This document shows positions 15,457 to 24,007 of a stretch of DNA of 35,738 nt, one piece after another. Numbering within the stretch: the first letter of the stretch is position 1; every line of letters starts with the position of its first letter. A program made the position numbers and the translations under genes. This DNA is from an uncultured Ruminococcus sp. Lineage in GTDB: Bacteria > Bacillota > Clostridia > Oscillospirales > Acutalibacteraceae. The stretch spans positions 1-35,738 of the forward strand of contig CAKSNZ010000020.1 in the NCBI GenBank assembly GCA_934476515.1, in the 5' to 3' direction. The notes beneath the pieces were generated by a model. It had not been told where the DNA came from. It did no database searches and was given only the letters and a program-made list of their open reading frames with translations.

Positions 15457-16464
15457 TTATATGATTGAATTAACCAGTAATCCATCAAATCCATCAATTT
15501 TTATTACATCACCTTTTTCGTCAAATATGTGACCGTAAAAGTTTCCGTAAATAATTTTTCTTTTGTCAATTTCTGTGTGTAAAGCACCACCGTTTTTGTT
15601 AGATGGTAAGAATTCAATATAAATGTTTCTTTCTTCATCCTCAAAGATCCATGTAGAATGAACATCACTAAATCTACCTTTGCCTTTAACTTTGCTTAGC
15701 TTTCTCATTTTACCATCAATAAATAAGCAGTTTTCAATACCGGCTGAGTCATCAGAAATACCGTCACATAACTGTAATGTAATTAGCTTTTTGTTGTAGT
15801 AACCTTCAGCAACTAATTGATGGTAGTTTTCTTTATTAGGTGTAGAAGATCTTTCCCAAATAAGTGTTGCAGAAGTTTTTTCATTATCAAGGTCATATTC
15901 ACTACCACCAAAACGAACTAAACCGGTAGCTTTCATTTGTGGTAAAAACCTCTTTACGAAAAAGCTTGTTTTTTTACTTTCAAATGGAATAGCAACATTC
16001 ATACTTTCTGCATTATTTTCATCAATTTCAATATTAAAGTAAAGATTCTTACTGTCGTAAAAATCCAAAAAATCACACTTTAAAAATCTCTTAGAACCTG
16101 CTTTAGAGAATTTTACACCAATTTGATTGTCATTATAAGCAACATCACCGGAATGAGAACTTTCAGGCATTCTAAACTTAACAAATGGTAGCATTTTCTT
16201 AACAACCTTTTTACCCATTTTAAAACCATCAAGGTCAATCAGAAAGCCACTAATAAAACCATAAGCACCTAAATTTGCAAGTGTAACCGTAAGTATAAGA
16301 TGGTTGTTGTGAATGAAGTAAGTGTCGGATTCTTTTCTTTTAAAAACAGAACCAGAGGAGTTGATTTTGTTGTAGAAAAATATTGGTTCTTTACTCCAAC
16401 CAAAAGGTTTCACTTCTCCATTAGTTTCGAAAACACTAACTGTATCTAAATATTCTTTGTACAT
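15457..16464 (-). CDS. DUF2804 family protein
   Basis: This 335-residue soluble protein has no membrane segment or signal peptide. The opening GEVKPFGWSKEPIFFYNK, the centre MNVAIPFESKKTSFFVKRFLPQMKATGLVRFGGSEYDL and the later SAGIENCLFIDGKMRKLSKV are like DUF2804 proteins, whose fold resembles lipocalin-like or tocopherol-cyclase-like beta barrels. Biochemical function is unknown. The strong Shine-Dalgarno AAGGAGGAG and a good promoter upstream (TTGCAA, 17 bp, TATAAT) suggest steady expression. It stands alone between a convergent membrane protein gene and a divergent lipoprotein gene. Confidence 0.75.
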   Translation of the reverse strand: MYKEYLDTVSVFETNGEVKPFGWSKEPIFFYNKINSSGSVFKRKESDTYFIHNNHLILTVTLANLGAYGFISGFLIDLDGFKMGKKVVKKMLPFVKFRMPESSHSGDVAYNDNQIGVKFSKAGSKRFLKCDFLDFYDSKNLYFNIEIDENNAESMNVAIPFESKKTSFFVKRFLPQMKATGLVRFGGSEYDLDNEKTSATLIWERSSTPNKENYHQLVAEGYYNKKLITLQLCDGISDDSAGIENCLFIDGKMRKLSKVKGKGRFSDVHSTWIFEDEERNIYIEFLPSNKNGGALHTEIDKRKIIYGNFYGHIFDEKGDVIKIDGFDGLLVNSII

Positions 16465-16484
16465 AAATACTCCTCCTTGGCTTT

Positions 16485-16513
16485 ATTATACACATTATTA
16501 ATTTGTATTGCAA
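16485..16513 (-). promoter_or_regulatory. Promoter of the DUF2804 gene
   Basis: On the minus strand TTGCAA (16513-16508) and TATAAT (16490-16485) are 17 bp apart, about 20 nt before the ATG. The -35 is a perfect palindrome, so the same bases could serve weakly as -35 for the divergent lipoprotein gene (TATAAT near 16533, 19 bp away). Confidence 0.75.
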
Positions 16514-16584
16514 GATTTTATTGTGCAAAAGTTATAATTATTTTTTTCTCTCATAAGTAGTACTATGGAGGCTGATGTTTACTT

Positions 16585-16953
16585 ATGAAAATCAAGATTG
16601 CCATAGTTTATTTACTGGCTTTTTTAGTGCTATTTTTAACTTCTTGCAGTGAAATTATTGATACAAATGCTAAGGAATTAAAGGCTAATGTGTGGGTAGA
16701 AAAGGATGATGATAATTTAAACTGTAAATTGCAGTTTATTGATGACAAAGGTAAATTTACTTTGCAAGATAAAAAGGACAATAAAAGTTATATAATCACA
16801 GGTGTAACGGTAGTGACAGAAAATGATTTTACCATAAATCATAAAGAAACTTTGTCAAAATATATTTTCAAGTACAAAATAAATAATGACTCAGTAAAAA
16901 TCACATATGAAAGCAAAAGTATTACACTTAAAAAACTACATAAAAATAAATGA
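16585..16953 (+). CDS. Small lipoprotein of unknown function
   Basis: This 122-residue protein has a lipoprotein signal: a basic start, a hydrophobic core and an LTSC lipobox with the lipidated Cys at residue 21. The mature part is about 100 residues, rich in Lys and Asp, with alternating short strands (VWVEKDDDNLNCKLQFIDDKGKFTLQDK) that suggest a small beta sandwich like the DUF5640-type domains. GGAGG lies 13 nt before the ATG, a longer gap than usual. Function is unknown. The gene precedes the ruv operon, but a promoter in the gap argues against shared control. Confidence 0.7.
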   Translation: MKIKIAIVYLLAFLVLFLTSCSEIIDTNAKELKANVWVEKDDDNLNCKLQFIDDKGKFTLQDKKDNKSYIITGVTVVTENDFTINHKETLSKYIFKYKINNDSVKITYESKSITLKKLHKNK

Positions 16954-16992
16954 AAAAATCCCTATAATCCCTATATTAATTAGAAAAATAGT

Positions 16993-17032
16993 GTTCTTGC
17001 GTGTTGCGTAAGAACGCTCTCTATGATATAAT
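16993..17032 (+). promoter_or_regulatory. Promoter of ruvCAB overlapped by an inverted repeat
   Basis: TTGCGT (17004-17009) and a perfect TATAAT (17027-17032) are 17 bp apart. An inverted repeat GTTCTTGCG (16993-17001) and CGTAAGAAC (17007-17015), with a single G-T, spans the -35. It looks like an operator, since no T-run follows. It is not the usual Gram-positive SOS box, in which GAAC precedes GTTC. Confidence 0.7.
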
Positions 17033-17073
17033 AATCTAAATATGGGTTACTATCGCTAGAAAGGAATGTTGTT

Positions 17074-17580
17074 ATGGTTGTTTTGGGTATTGACCCGGGA
17101 TATGCTATTGTTGGCTATGGTGCAATAAACTACGAAAATAACTCATTTACACCAACTTCTTTCGGTTCAATTATTACTAAGGCTGATACTGATTTTAACC
17201 GAAGACTAGAGATTATTTATGATGATTTGGTTGAGGTTATTAAGCGTACAAAGCCTGACGCTATGTCTATTGAAAGACTGTATTTCCAGACTAATGCAAA
17301 GACTGCAATTATGGTTGCTGAGGCAAGAGGTGTTATTCTTTTAGCAGCACAGAAGATGGGAGTGCCTGTCTTTGAATACACTCCACTTCAAGTGAAAACT
17401 GCCGTTACCGGTTACGGTAAAGCCAAGAAACCTCAGGTTATGGAAATGACAAGAAGATTACTTAGACTAAAAGAAACTCCAAAACCGGATGATACTGCCG
17501 ATGCATTGGCTATTGCAATAACTCATACACAGTCAGCTGGTTCAGGACTTAGACAATATATGATGAAAAGGGGAATATAA
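17074..17580 (+). CDS. ruvC: Crossover junction endodeoxyribonuclease RuvC
   Basis: This 168-residue Holliday-junction resolvase has the RNase H-like fold. The four acidic metal ligands are visible: D7 (LGIDPGYA), E67 (SIERLYF), D140 and D143 (KPDDTADALA). The QVKTAVTGYGKAKKPQV segment is the family's DNA-contact loop. It nicks the symmetrical strands of four-way junctions, working with RuvAB. AGAAAGGA lies 7 nt before the ATG. It opens the ruvC-ruvA-ruvB operon, with ruvA starting 3 nt after its stop codon. Confidence 0.97.
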   Translation: MVVLGIDPGYAIVGYGAINYENNSFTPTSFGSIITKADTDFNRRLEIIYDDLVEVIKRTKPDAMSIERLYFQTNAKTAIMVAEARGVILLAAQKMGVPVFEYTPLQVKTAVTGYGKAKKPQVMEMTRRLLRLKETPKPDDTADALAIAITHTQSAGSGLRQYMMKRGI

Positions 17581-17583
17581 AAA

Positions 17584-18180
17584 GTGATTTATTCTCTAAA
17601 GGGTACACTGGTACATACTGAACAGAATTTAGCTGTTGTGGAATGTGGTGGTGTAGGTTATGGTTGCAGAACAACCTTAAACACTCTAAAAGATTTAAAA
17701 CTAAACACAGAAGTTAAACTTTATACTTATATGTCAGTTAGGGAAGATGCAGTAGAACTTTTTGGTTTTTCTACAGTCAGCGAACTTAACACATATAAGT
17801 TACTGATAAATGTAAATGGTGTAGGACCAAAGGCAGGTATTTCAATCTTGTCTATTCTTTCACCGGAACAAGTTGCAGTTGCAGTTTCTTCCGGCGACTT
17901 TAAGACTATTACCCAAGCTAATGGTATTGGACCTAAGATGGCTCAGAGAATTGTCCTTGAACTAAAGGATAAGTTCAAGAGTATTGAATTTGAGGGTAAT
18001 GCTGAAACAAGTGACGGTATTGCAGTAAAAGCACCTACCGGTAACATTCCGGCAGCAGTTCAAGCACTTGCAGTACTTGGCTTTAGTTCAGCAGAAGTTA
18101 CACCAATACTCACAAAGCTAGACCCATCACTTTCTGTTGAACAGATGATTGGTGCTACACTTAAGAAGTTAGGAAGATAA
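17584..18180 (+). CDS. ruvA: Holliday junction branch migration protein RuvA
   Basis: This 198-residue protein starts with GTG, supported by GGGGAA about 9 nt upstream and by the family N terminus MIYSLKGTL. Domain I is the OB fold (1-62), with [14 protein letters not shown]. Domain II holds two helix-hairpin-helix motifs, [16 protein letters not shown] and [20 protein letters not shown], that grip the junction. Domain III at the C terminus (from about 150) contacts RuvB and has the usual [14 protein letters not shown]. It holds the junction in square form for RuvB and RuvC. Confidence 0.97.
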   Translation: MIYSLKGTLVHTEQNLAVVECGGVGYGCRTTLNTLKDLKLNTEVKLYTYMSVREDAVELFGFSTVSELNTYKLLINVNGVGPKAGISILSILSPEQVAVAVSSGDFKTITQANGIGPKMAQRIVLELKDKFKSIEFEGNAETSDGIAVKAPTGNIPAAVQALAVLGFSSAEVTPILTKLDPSLSVEQMIGATLKKLGR

Positions 18181-18181
18181 T

Positions 18182-19249
18182 ATGGATTTTCAAAATGATT
18201 TTGAAATGGATTATGAAAATAGAATAGTAGATACTCACGAAATTCCTGAAGATAACCTTACTATGGATAATGATAATCCTTTAAGACCAAAAACTTTAGG
18301 TGATTACATTGGACAAGATAAGGTTAAGGAAAACTTAAAGATATATATTGATGCAGCAATGCAAAGGGGAGAATCCCTTGACCATGTACTGTTATATGGA
18401 CCACCGGGACTTGGTAAAACAACACTTTCTCAGATTATTGCAAATGAACTTGGTGTTAATATTAGAATTACATCAGGCCCTGCAATTGAAAAGCCCGGTG
18501 ACTTAGCAGCACTTTTAACTAACCTAAATGAAGGTGATGTACTGTTTATTGATGAAATTCACCGTCTAAACAGAAGTGTTGAAGAAATCCTTTATCCGGC
18601 TATGGAGGACTTTGCAATTGATATTATTACAGGTAAAGGTCAGATGGCAGCCTCTTACCATTTACCACTACCAAGGTTCACTTTAGTTGGTGCAACAACA
18701 AGAGCCGGTCAGCTTACAGCTCCACTTAGAGATAGATTCGGTGTTACATTGAGACTTGAACTTTATTCTCCTGAAGAATTATCAACTATCATTACAAGGT
18801 CAGCCGGTATTCTTAATGTGGATATTGACCATGACGGTGCATTAGAACTTGCATCTCGTTCAAGAGGTACACCTCGTATTGCCAACAGACTGCTAAAGCG
18901 TGTTCGTGACTTTGCTCAGGTGTTAAACAACGGTAAGGTTACTTGCGATATAGCTAGGACAGCCCTTGATAAGATGGAAATTGATGAACTTGGTCTTGAC
19001 CAAAACGATAGAAGAATGCTCGAATCAATGATTAAGTTTTACAATGGTGGGCCTGTAGGTCTGGAAACTTTGGCTGCTGCCATTGGTGAAGAAGCAGTTA
19101 CTATTGAAGATGTTTATGAACCTTACTTAATGCAAATCGGTTTCTTGCAGAGAACCCCAAGAGGCAGATGTGTTACTGCTGAGGGCTATAGACATTTAGG
19201 TTATGACTTTGGCAAATCGAATAACCAACCAACCTTGTTTGGTAATTAA
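18182..19249 (+). CDS. ruvB: Holliday junction branch migration helicase RuvB
   Basis: This 355-residue AAA+ motor is loaded by RuvA and pumps DNA through the junction. Walker A is GPPGLGKT (73-80), Walker B DEIH (124-127) and sensor 1 GATTRAGQ, and the arginine finger region is LRDRFG. The winged-helix C terminus ends in [15 protein letters not shown]. The first 30 residues are an acidic extension ([16 protein letters not shown]) longer than in most RuvB proteins. It starts 1 nt after ruvA, with AGGAAG inside the ruvA end as ribosome binding site. No clear terminator follows; the repeat-rich gap begins at once. Confidence 0.97.
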   Translation: MDFQNDFEMDYENRIVDTHEIPEDNLTMDNDNPLRPKTLGDYIGQDKVKENLKIYIDAAMQRGESLDHVLLYGPPGLGKTTLSQIIANELGVNIRITSGPAIEKPGDLAALLTNLNEGDVLFIDEIHRLNRSVEEILYPAMEDFAIDIITGKGQMAASYHLPLPRFTLVGATTRAGQLTAPLRDRFGVTLRLELYSPEELSTIITRSAGILNVDIDHDGALELASRSRGTPRIANRLLKRVRDFAQVLNNGKVTCDIARTALDKMEIDELGLDQNDRRMLESMIKFYNGGPVGLETLAAAIGEEAVTIEDVYEPYLMQIGFLQRTPRGRCVTAEGYRHLGYDFGKSNNQPTLFGN

Positions 19250-19254
19250 ATTTT

Positions 19255-19289
19255 TTAGAACAAACCTGTCAGCCTCCCTTGTGTAAAGG
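19255..19289 (+). repeat. 116-bp element, truncated copy A1
   Basis: It is identical to the first 35 bp of copies A2 and A3, from TTAGAACAAACC through GCCTCCCTTGTG to AAAGG, then diverges abruptly. Only the first hairpin's left half remains. Confidence 0.85.
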
Positions 19290-19344
19290 TTATGGAGAAA
19301 ATTTATGTACAGGACAATATATTGATTAAGAGGTTAATTTCCTC

Positions 19345-19363
19345 GGTCCAACAATGTTGGACC
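19345..19363 (-). repeat. Variant palindromic repeat B', inverted orientation
   Basis: GGTCCAAC-AAT-GTTGGACC followed by CTACA. Compared with the inverted form of B1 (GGGCGAAC-ACT-GTTCGCCC then CTACA), two positions in the left arm differ and both partner positions in the right arm differ to match, so the 8-bp stem stays perfect. Confidence 0.7.
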
Positions 19364-19430
19364 CTACATACGCTATCGAAAAATATTGATATAAATTATA
19401 GCGAATTCTATATCAAACTATGATTAAGCT

Positions 19431-19459
19431 TGTAGGGGCGAACAGTGTTCGCCCGTAAG
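19431..19459 (+). repeat. Palindromic repeat B1
   Basis: TGTAG then GGGCGAAC-AGT-GTTCGCCC then GTAAG: a perfect 8-bp stem with a 3-nt loop. Copy B2 is identical through the stem and flanks. Confidence 0.85.
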
Positions 19460-19486
19460 AAAACAAATATGTAACTACAACCTTTC

Positions 19487-19578
19487 CTTTGTTAGTAAAA
19501 CTTAAATTAAGTACAAACTAACAAAGCCTCCCTCAGACGAGGGAGGTGGCTTTGCGAAAGCAAAGACGGAAAGAGGGA
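19487..19578 (+). repeat. Multi-hairpin CCTCCCTC element C
   Basis: An outer 10-bp inverted repeat CTTTGTTAGT / ACTAACAAAG (19487-19496, 19517-19526) encloses a 13-bp palindrome around CTTAAATTAAG. Hairpin 1 is CCTCCCTC-AGAC-GAGGGAGG (19527-19546), and hairpin 2 is CTTTGC-GAAA-GCAAAG (19550-19565) with a GNRA-type loop. ACGGAAAGAGGGA follows. Hairpins 1 and 2 match in position those of the A elements, but the stems have different bases. Confidence 0.75.
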
Positions 19579-19619
19579 AAATTGATTAGATGGTATTTGC
19601 TTTTCATAGATTATAAAAA

Positions 19620-19735
19620 TTAGAACAAACCTGTCAGCCTCCCTTGTGTAAAGGGAGGTGATTACGAAGTAATCGGAGGGATTGTCTTGGTACAATCTTA
19701 AGATTATCAAAGACTAATCCGATAGATAAAACAAT
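19620..19735 (+). repeat. 116-bp structured element, copy A2
   Basis: Hairpin 1 is CCTCCCTT-GTGTA-AAGGGAGG (19638-19658), hairpin 2 GATTAC-GAA-GTAATC (19660-19674), hairpin 3 GATTGT-CTTGGT-ACAATC, then a palindrome AATCTTAAGATT. The 116 bp align end to end with copy A3. Confidence 0.88.
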
Positions 19736-19778
19736 GTGGTAACAAACATATTCAACCACAAAATTTTAGTTTACAGTT

Positions 19779-19806
19779 GTAGGGGCGAACAGTGTTCGCC
19801 CGTAAG
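19779..19806 (+). repeat. Palindromic repeat B2
   Basis: Same TGTAG-GGGCGAAC-AGT-GTTCGCCC-GTAAG as B1, placed 43 bp after the end of A2. Confidence 0.85.
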
Positions 19807-19852
19807 GAAAGTTTATTTTATATGACACTTTGTCTTATGTATAAACTTGTAC

Positions 19853-19968
19853 TTAGAACAAACCTGTCAGCCTCCCTTGTGTAAAGGAAGGTGGTTACGA
19901 AGTAATCGGAGGGATTGTCACGGTACAATCTATAGATTATCTAAAACTAATCCGACAGATAAAACAAT
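19853..19968 (+). repeat. 116-bp structured element, copy A3
   Basis: Aligns with A2 over its full length. Differences include a G-to-A change in hairpin 1, GGTTAC for GATTAC in hairpin 2 (still pairs, as G-T), and AATCTATAGATT for AATCTTAAGATT, a two-base swap that keeps the palindrome perfect. Confidence 0.88.
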
Positions 19969-19969
19969 T

Positions 19970-19994
19970 TAGGTGCGAACAGTGTTCGCTGTAA
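19970..19994 (+). repeat. Palindromic repeat B3, eroded copy
   Basis: TAGGTGCGAACAGTGTTCGC keeps the inner 6-bp stem GCGAAC/GTTCGC but has lost the outer pairs. It directly follows A3. Confidence 0.7.
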
Positions 19995-20053
19995 AATAAA
20001 TAACAAACAACATATAGAAAATATAAAACTAATTAGATTAAAAGGAGTATTTT

Positions 20054-21403
20054 ATGGGAAGAATTTTCGGCACAGATGGTGCTAGAGGTATTGCAAACAA
20101 AGAATTAACAGTTGACTTAGCACTATCAATCGGTAGAGCAGCAGCTGTAGTATTAACAAATGAAGATGTAAAGCATCCAACATTCTTAATCGGTAAAGAT
20201 ACAAGAGTTTCAGGTGATATGCTGGAGGGCGCATTAGTAGCAGGTCTAACTTCTGTTGGTGCAAATGTAATTATTCTTGGAGTAGTTCCAACACCAGCAG
20301 TTGCTTACTTAGTAAAAAAATTTAATGCTGATGCAGGTATTATGATTTCAGCATCACATAACCCATTTGAATTTAACGGCATTAAGCTATTTAATGAAGA
20401 AGGTTTCAAGCTACCTGACGAAATTGAAGAAAAAATTGAAGATATTATCCTAGATAAAGAACACACACCTGACCTTTCATTTGGTGGCGATATTGGTAAG
20501 GTTAGCTATAACAAGAATGCAACCGATATGTATATTGAACATATTAAGTCAACAATTGAAGGTGACCTTTCAGGTCTTGAAATTGCTATTGACTGTTCAA
20601 ACGGTTCTTCTTCTGTTACTGCAGAAAAGCTATTTACTAGCCTAGGTGCAAAGGTACATATTCTTTCAGCAGAACCTGACGGTACAAATATCAACCAAGA
20701 TTGTGGTTCAACTCATATGGAAAATCTTATGGATTATGTTCGCAAGAATGGACTACAAGCAGGTCTTGCTTTTGACGGTGATGCAGACAGATGTCTTGCA
20801 GTTGACGAAAAAGGCAATATGGTTGACGGTGACTTTCTAATTGCTATTTGTGCTGATGATATGCACAGAAGAGGTGTCCTAAAGGGCAATGCAGTTGTCG
20901 GTACAGTTATGACAAATATGGGATTCCAAAAGTTCTGTGAAGAAAAGGGACTTAGATTTGAGGCTACTAAAGTTGGGGACAGATATGTTCTTGAAGAAAT
21001 GCAGTTAAGTGGCTACAACATCGGTGGCGAACAGAGTGGTCACATTATCTTTAGTGACTATGCTACAACAGGTGATGGTCAGCTAACAGGTGTTCAGCTA
21101 ATGTCAATTATGAAGAGAAGAAACGAAACTCTGTCAGAAATGGCAAAGGTTATGAAGAGATACCCTCAGGTACTTATCAATGTTAAGATTTCAAATGAAA
21201 TGAAGCCTAAGTTCTATACAGACAAGGCTATTAAGGCAGAGGTTAAGCAGGTAACAGATATTCTAGGTAGCAGAGGCAGAATTCTTGTTAGAGTATCAGG
21301 CACAGAACCACTTGTAAGAGTTATGCTTGAAGGTGAAGATTATCAGGAAATTTCTGTTCTTGCAGAAGAAGCAGCCAGTGTTGTAAGGGAAAGATTAAGT
21401 TAA
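20054..21403 (+). CDS. glmM: Phosphoglucosamine mutase GlmM
   Basis: This 449-residue alpha-D-phosphohexomutase converts glucosamine 6-phosphate to glucosamine 1-phosphate for UDP-GlcNAc and peptidoglycan. The start MGRIFGTDGARGIAN is typical. The phosphorylated serine is S101 in MISASHNPFEFNGIK, the metal loop is FDGDADRC, the sugar loop GGEQSGHI and the phosphate-binding C-terminal RVSGTEPLVRVM. AAAGGAG lies 7 nt before the ATG. It is the first gene of a long packed operon; its stop overlaps the next start. Confidence 0.97.
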   Translation: MGRIFGTDGARGIANKELTVDLALSIGRAAAVVLTNEDVKHPTFLIGKDTRVSGDMLEGALVAGLTSVGANVIILGVVPTPAVAYLVKKFNADAGIMISASHNPFEFNGIKLFNEEGFKLPDEIEEKIEDIILDKEHTPDLSFGGDIGKVSYNKNATDMYIEHIKSTIEGDLSGLEIAIDCSNGSSSVTAEKLFTSLGAKVHILSAEPDGTNINQDCGSTHMENLMDYVRKNGLQAGLAFDGDADRCLAVDEKGNMVDGDFLIAICADDMHRRGVLKGNAVVGTVMTNMGFQKFCEEKGLRFEATKVGDRYVLEEMQLSGYNIGGEQSGHIIFSDYATTGDGQLTGVQLMSIMKRRNETLSEMAKVMKRYPQVLINVKISNEMKPKFYTDKAIKAEVKQVTDILGSRGRILVRVSGTEPLVRVMLEGEDYQEISVLAEEAASVVRERLS

Positions 21404-22266
21404 TGAGAATAGCAGATAATTGGAAAGATTATGAACTGATTGATTGTTCAGATGGAGAGAAATTAGAGCGTTGGGGAGATGTAATTCTTATCAGACCCGA
21501 CCCACAAATTATTTGGCATACAAAGAGAACTCACCCACTATGGAGAAAAGCTCATGCAAGATATATCCGTAGTAATAAGGGTGGTGGTGAGTGGCAGCTT
21601 TTCAGAAAGATACCTAAGCAGTGGTCAGTTAACTATAATGACCTAAAGTTCAATGTAAAGACAATGGGCTTTAAGCATACAGGTATTTTCCCTGAACAAG
21701 CCACAAACTGGGACTTTGCCAGAAATAAAATCAAAAATGAAAACAGAGAACTAAACATTCTTAATTTGTTTGGATATACAGGTTGTGCTACTCTTTCTTG
21801 TATGAAAGAGGGTGCAAGGGTATGTCATGTTGATGCCTCAAAGGGTATGGTACTTTGGGCAAAGGAAAATGCAGTAGCAAGTGGTATTGCCGATAAACCG
21901 GTAAGATGGCTTGTTGATGATTGCATTAAGTTTGTTGAAAGAGAAATCCGTAGAGGTCATCACTATGACGGTATTATTATGGACCCACCATCATACGGCA
22001 GAGGTCCTAATGGAGAAGTTTGGAAGTTAGAGGATAACCTTTATTCTTTAATAGAATTATGCGAAAAGGTTCTTTCTGATGACCCTGTATTCTTCATTTT
22101 AAATTCCTATAGCACAGGTCTTTCAGCCGGTGTTATGGAATATATGCTTGGAGCAATTCTAAAGCCTAAGTTTGGTGGCAAGGTTAGTTCTGATGAAATC
22201 GGACTAAAAGCATCCGGTTCAGGATTAGTGTTACCATGTGGTTCAACTGCTATTTGGGAGAAGTAG
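21403..22266 (+). CDS. Class I SAM-dependent methyltransferase (RlmI/RlmK-like)
   Basis: This 287-residue protein of the COG1092-type methyltransferase family is probably an RNA base methylase. The SAM motif I is LNLFGYTGCATL, followed by HVDASKGMVLWAKEN; the catalytic MDPPSYGRGPNGE is the usual motif IV. The PUA domain seen at the N terminus of RlmI is not evident. Its start codon overlaps the glmM stop (TAATG), so the two are translationally coupled. The target nucleotide cannot be told from sequence. Confidence 0.85.
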   Translation: MRIADNWKDYELIDCSDGEKLERWGDVILIRPDPQIIWHTKRTHPLWRKAHARYIRSNKGGGEWQLFRKIPKQWSVNYNDLKFNVKTMGFKHTGIFPEQATNWDFARNKIKNENRELNILNLFGYTGCATLSCMKEGARVCHVDASKGMVLWAKENAVASGIADKPVRWLVDDCIKFVEREIRRGHHYDGIIMDPPSYGRGPNGEVWKLEDNLYSLIELCEKVLSDDPVFFILNSYSTGLSAGVMEYMLGAILKPKFGGKVSSDEIGLKASGSGLVLPCGSTAIWEK

Positions 22267-22295
22267 CAAAAGGAAGAAGAGAAATGAGGTAAGAG

Positions 22296-23144
22296 ATGAA
22301 TTTCATTTCAGTGGAGAATTTGTCCTATCATTATGAAAGTAATGATGAAAATAATTTAACCAAAGTTGATGTTATCAAGAACCTAAATATGGAAGTAAAA
22401 AAGGGAGAATTTCTATGTGTTCTTGGTCACAACGGAAGTGGAAAGAGTACACTTGCAAAGCATTTTAACGCAATACTTTTGCCATGTGGTGGCAAAGTGT
22501 ATGTTGACAAAATGGATACTGCTGATGAAGAAAAGTGTTTTGATATTAGGAGCAATGTTGGTCTTGTACTGCAAAACCCCGACAACCAACTTGTAGCCTC
22601 AGTAGTTGAAGAGGATGTTGCCTTTGGTCCTGAGAACTTAGGTGTTCCACCAAAGGAAATCCGTGAAAGAGTTGACAATGCATTAAAAGCTGTTGATATG
22701 TATGAATATAGAAAGAATGCACCTTATAAACTTAGTGGTGGTCAAAAGCAGAGAGTAGCCATTGCCGGCATTATAGCAATGGAACCTAGTTGTATTGTAC
22801 TTGATGAACCTACTGCAATGCTTGACCCAAGAGGTAGGCAAGAGGTTATGGATACTATCACTAAGCTAAATCGTGAAAGAGGTATTACTATTGTCCTTAT
22901 TACTCACTATATGGATGAAGCAGTAAAAGCTGACAGAGTAATTGTAATGGATGACGGTAAAATCTTAACAGAGGGTACACCAAAGGAAGTTTTCTCTCAA
23001 GTTGATTTAATCAAAGAACATTCACTTGATGTACCTCAGGCAACAGAAATTTGTTATGAATTACAAAAAGCCGGTGTTAATATAAAAGAATTGCCACTTG
23101 ATGAAGAGTCTTGTGTTGATGTTCTTATGGAGGTGCTAAAATGA
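22296..23144 (+). CDS. ecfA1: ECF transporter ATPase EcfA1
   Basis: This 282-residue ABC ATPase of the energy-coupling-factor module has Walker [10 protein letters not shown] (44-52), Q-loop [24 protein letters not shown], signature LSGGQKQR, Walker [13 protein letters not shown] and H-switch LITHYMDEA. The long Q-loop tail with [10 protein letters not shown] is diagnostic of ECF rather than ordinary ABC importers. It forms a heterodimer with EcfA2 under EcfT and powers several S components, such as RibU and FolT in this window. Its end overlaps ecfA2 by 4 nt. Confidence 0.96.
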   Translation: MNFISVENLSYHYESNDENNLTKVDVIKNLNMEVKKGEFLCVLGHNGSGKSTLAKHFNAILLPCGGKVYVDKMDTADEEKCFDIRSNVGLVLQNPDNQLVASVVEEDVAFGPENLGVPPKEIRERVDNALKAVDMYEYRKNAPYKLSGGQKQRVAIAGIIAMEPSCIVLDEPTAMLDPRGRQEVMDTITKLNRERGITIVLITHYMDEAVKADRVIVMDDGKILTEGTPKEVFSQVDLIKEHSLDVPQATEICYELQKAGVNIKELPLDEESCVDVLMEVLK

Positions 23145-24007
23145 GTAGTATTATTCGTACAGACCATTTAACAATGACTTATGGTGTTAATACACCATTT
23201 GAAAAGGTTGCAGTTAATGACCTTAGTATTGAAATTATGGAAGGTGAATTCCTAGGTATTATCGGTCATACAGGCAGTGGCAAGAGTACACTTGTACAAA
23301 TGCTCAACGGACTTATTACACCAACAACCGGTAAAGTCCTATTGAGAGATAAAGACATTAACGAAAATAAAAAGAAACTTAGGGAAGTTCGTTTTCAGGT
23401 TGGAATGGTTTTTCAGTATCCTGAATACCAACTTTTTGAAGAAACTGTATATAGAGATATTGCTTTTGGCCCAACAAATATGGGACTGACAGGTGATGAA
23501 CTTGATAAGCGAGTTAGAGAGTCAGCAAGATTTACAGGACTAAAGGATAAACTTCTTGATAAGTCACCATTTGACTTATCAGGTGGTGAAAAGCGTAGAG
23601 CAGCAATTGCAGGTGTAATTGCAATGGACCCTGATGTGCTGATTCTTGATGAACCTACAGCAGGTCTTGACCCTCAAGGCAGAGATAAACTGCTTAATCA
23701 AATTCTCTCTTATCATAAGGAAAGAAAGAACACAGTTATCCTTGTATCTCACTCAATGGAAGATATTGCAAGAGTTGCAGACAGAATTTTAGTAATGAAC
23801 AAAGGTAATGCTGAAATTCTTGCACCAAAGAGAGAAGTTTTTGCTCAAGGTGAAAGACTTGAAAAAATGGGACTTAGAGTTCCACAAATTACAAAGATAA
23901 CTCAACTGTTACAGAAAAAAGGCATTGACTTGCCGGATGGTATTTTAACTGTAGAAGAAGCATTTAATAGTATTATGACTCTTCTTAAAAAGGAGGGTAA
24001 AGTATGA
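23141..24007 (+). CDS. ecfA2: ECF transporter ATPase EcfA2
   Basis: This 288-residue partner ATPase has Walker [11 protein letters not shown]-loop [24 protein letters not shown], signature LSGGEKRR, Walker [13 protein letters not shown] and H-switch [17 protein letters not shown] in place of LSGGQ is normal for EcfA2. It overlaps both neighbours by 4 nt (ATGA), so the three proteins should be made in fixed ratio. Confidence 0.96.
   Translation: MSSIIRTDHLTMTYGVNTPFEKVAVNDLSIEIMEGEFLGIIGHTGSGKSTLVQMLNGLITPTTGKVLLRDKDINENKKKLREVRFQVGMVFQYPEYQLFEETVYRDIAFGPTNMGLTGDELDKRVRESARFTGLKDKLLDKSPFDLSGGEKRRAAIAGVIAMDPDVLILDEPTAGLDPQGRDKLLNQILSYHKERKNTVILVSHSMEDIARVADRILVMNKGNAEILAPKREVFAQGERLEKMGLRVPQITKITQLLQKKGIDLPDGILTVEEAFNSIMTLLKKEGKV

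Larger units (their letters stand above)
19250..20053. other. Repeat-packed gene-free region between ruvB and glmM
   Basis: About 800 bp hold no credible gene. They contain three copies of a 116-bp element (one truncated), three plus-oriented copies and one inverted variant of a GGGCGAAC palindrome, and one multi-hairpin CCTCCCTC element. The order is A1, inverted palindrome, B1, C, A2, B2, A3, B3, as if an A-B pair had been repeated. The bases just before glmM are plain AT-rich leader. Confidence 0.85.

Noticed and set aside
16993..17015. LexA/SOS box upstream of ruvC
   Set aside because: The half-sites are in the wrong order (GTTC then GAAC) and spacing does not match the Gram-positive box.
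19507..19710. 67-codon minus-strand reading frame in the ruvB-glmM gap
   Set aside because: It lies wholly across repeat elements C and A2, has no ribosome binding site and no recognisable protein.
19250..20053. Possible CRISPR array
   Set aside because: Repeats are unequal in length, of several families, irregularly spaced and internally palindromic; no cas genes are seen.
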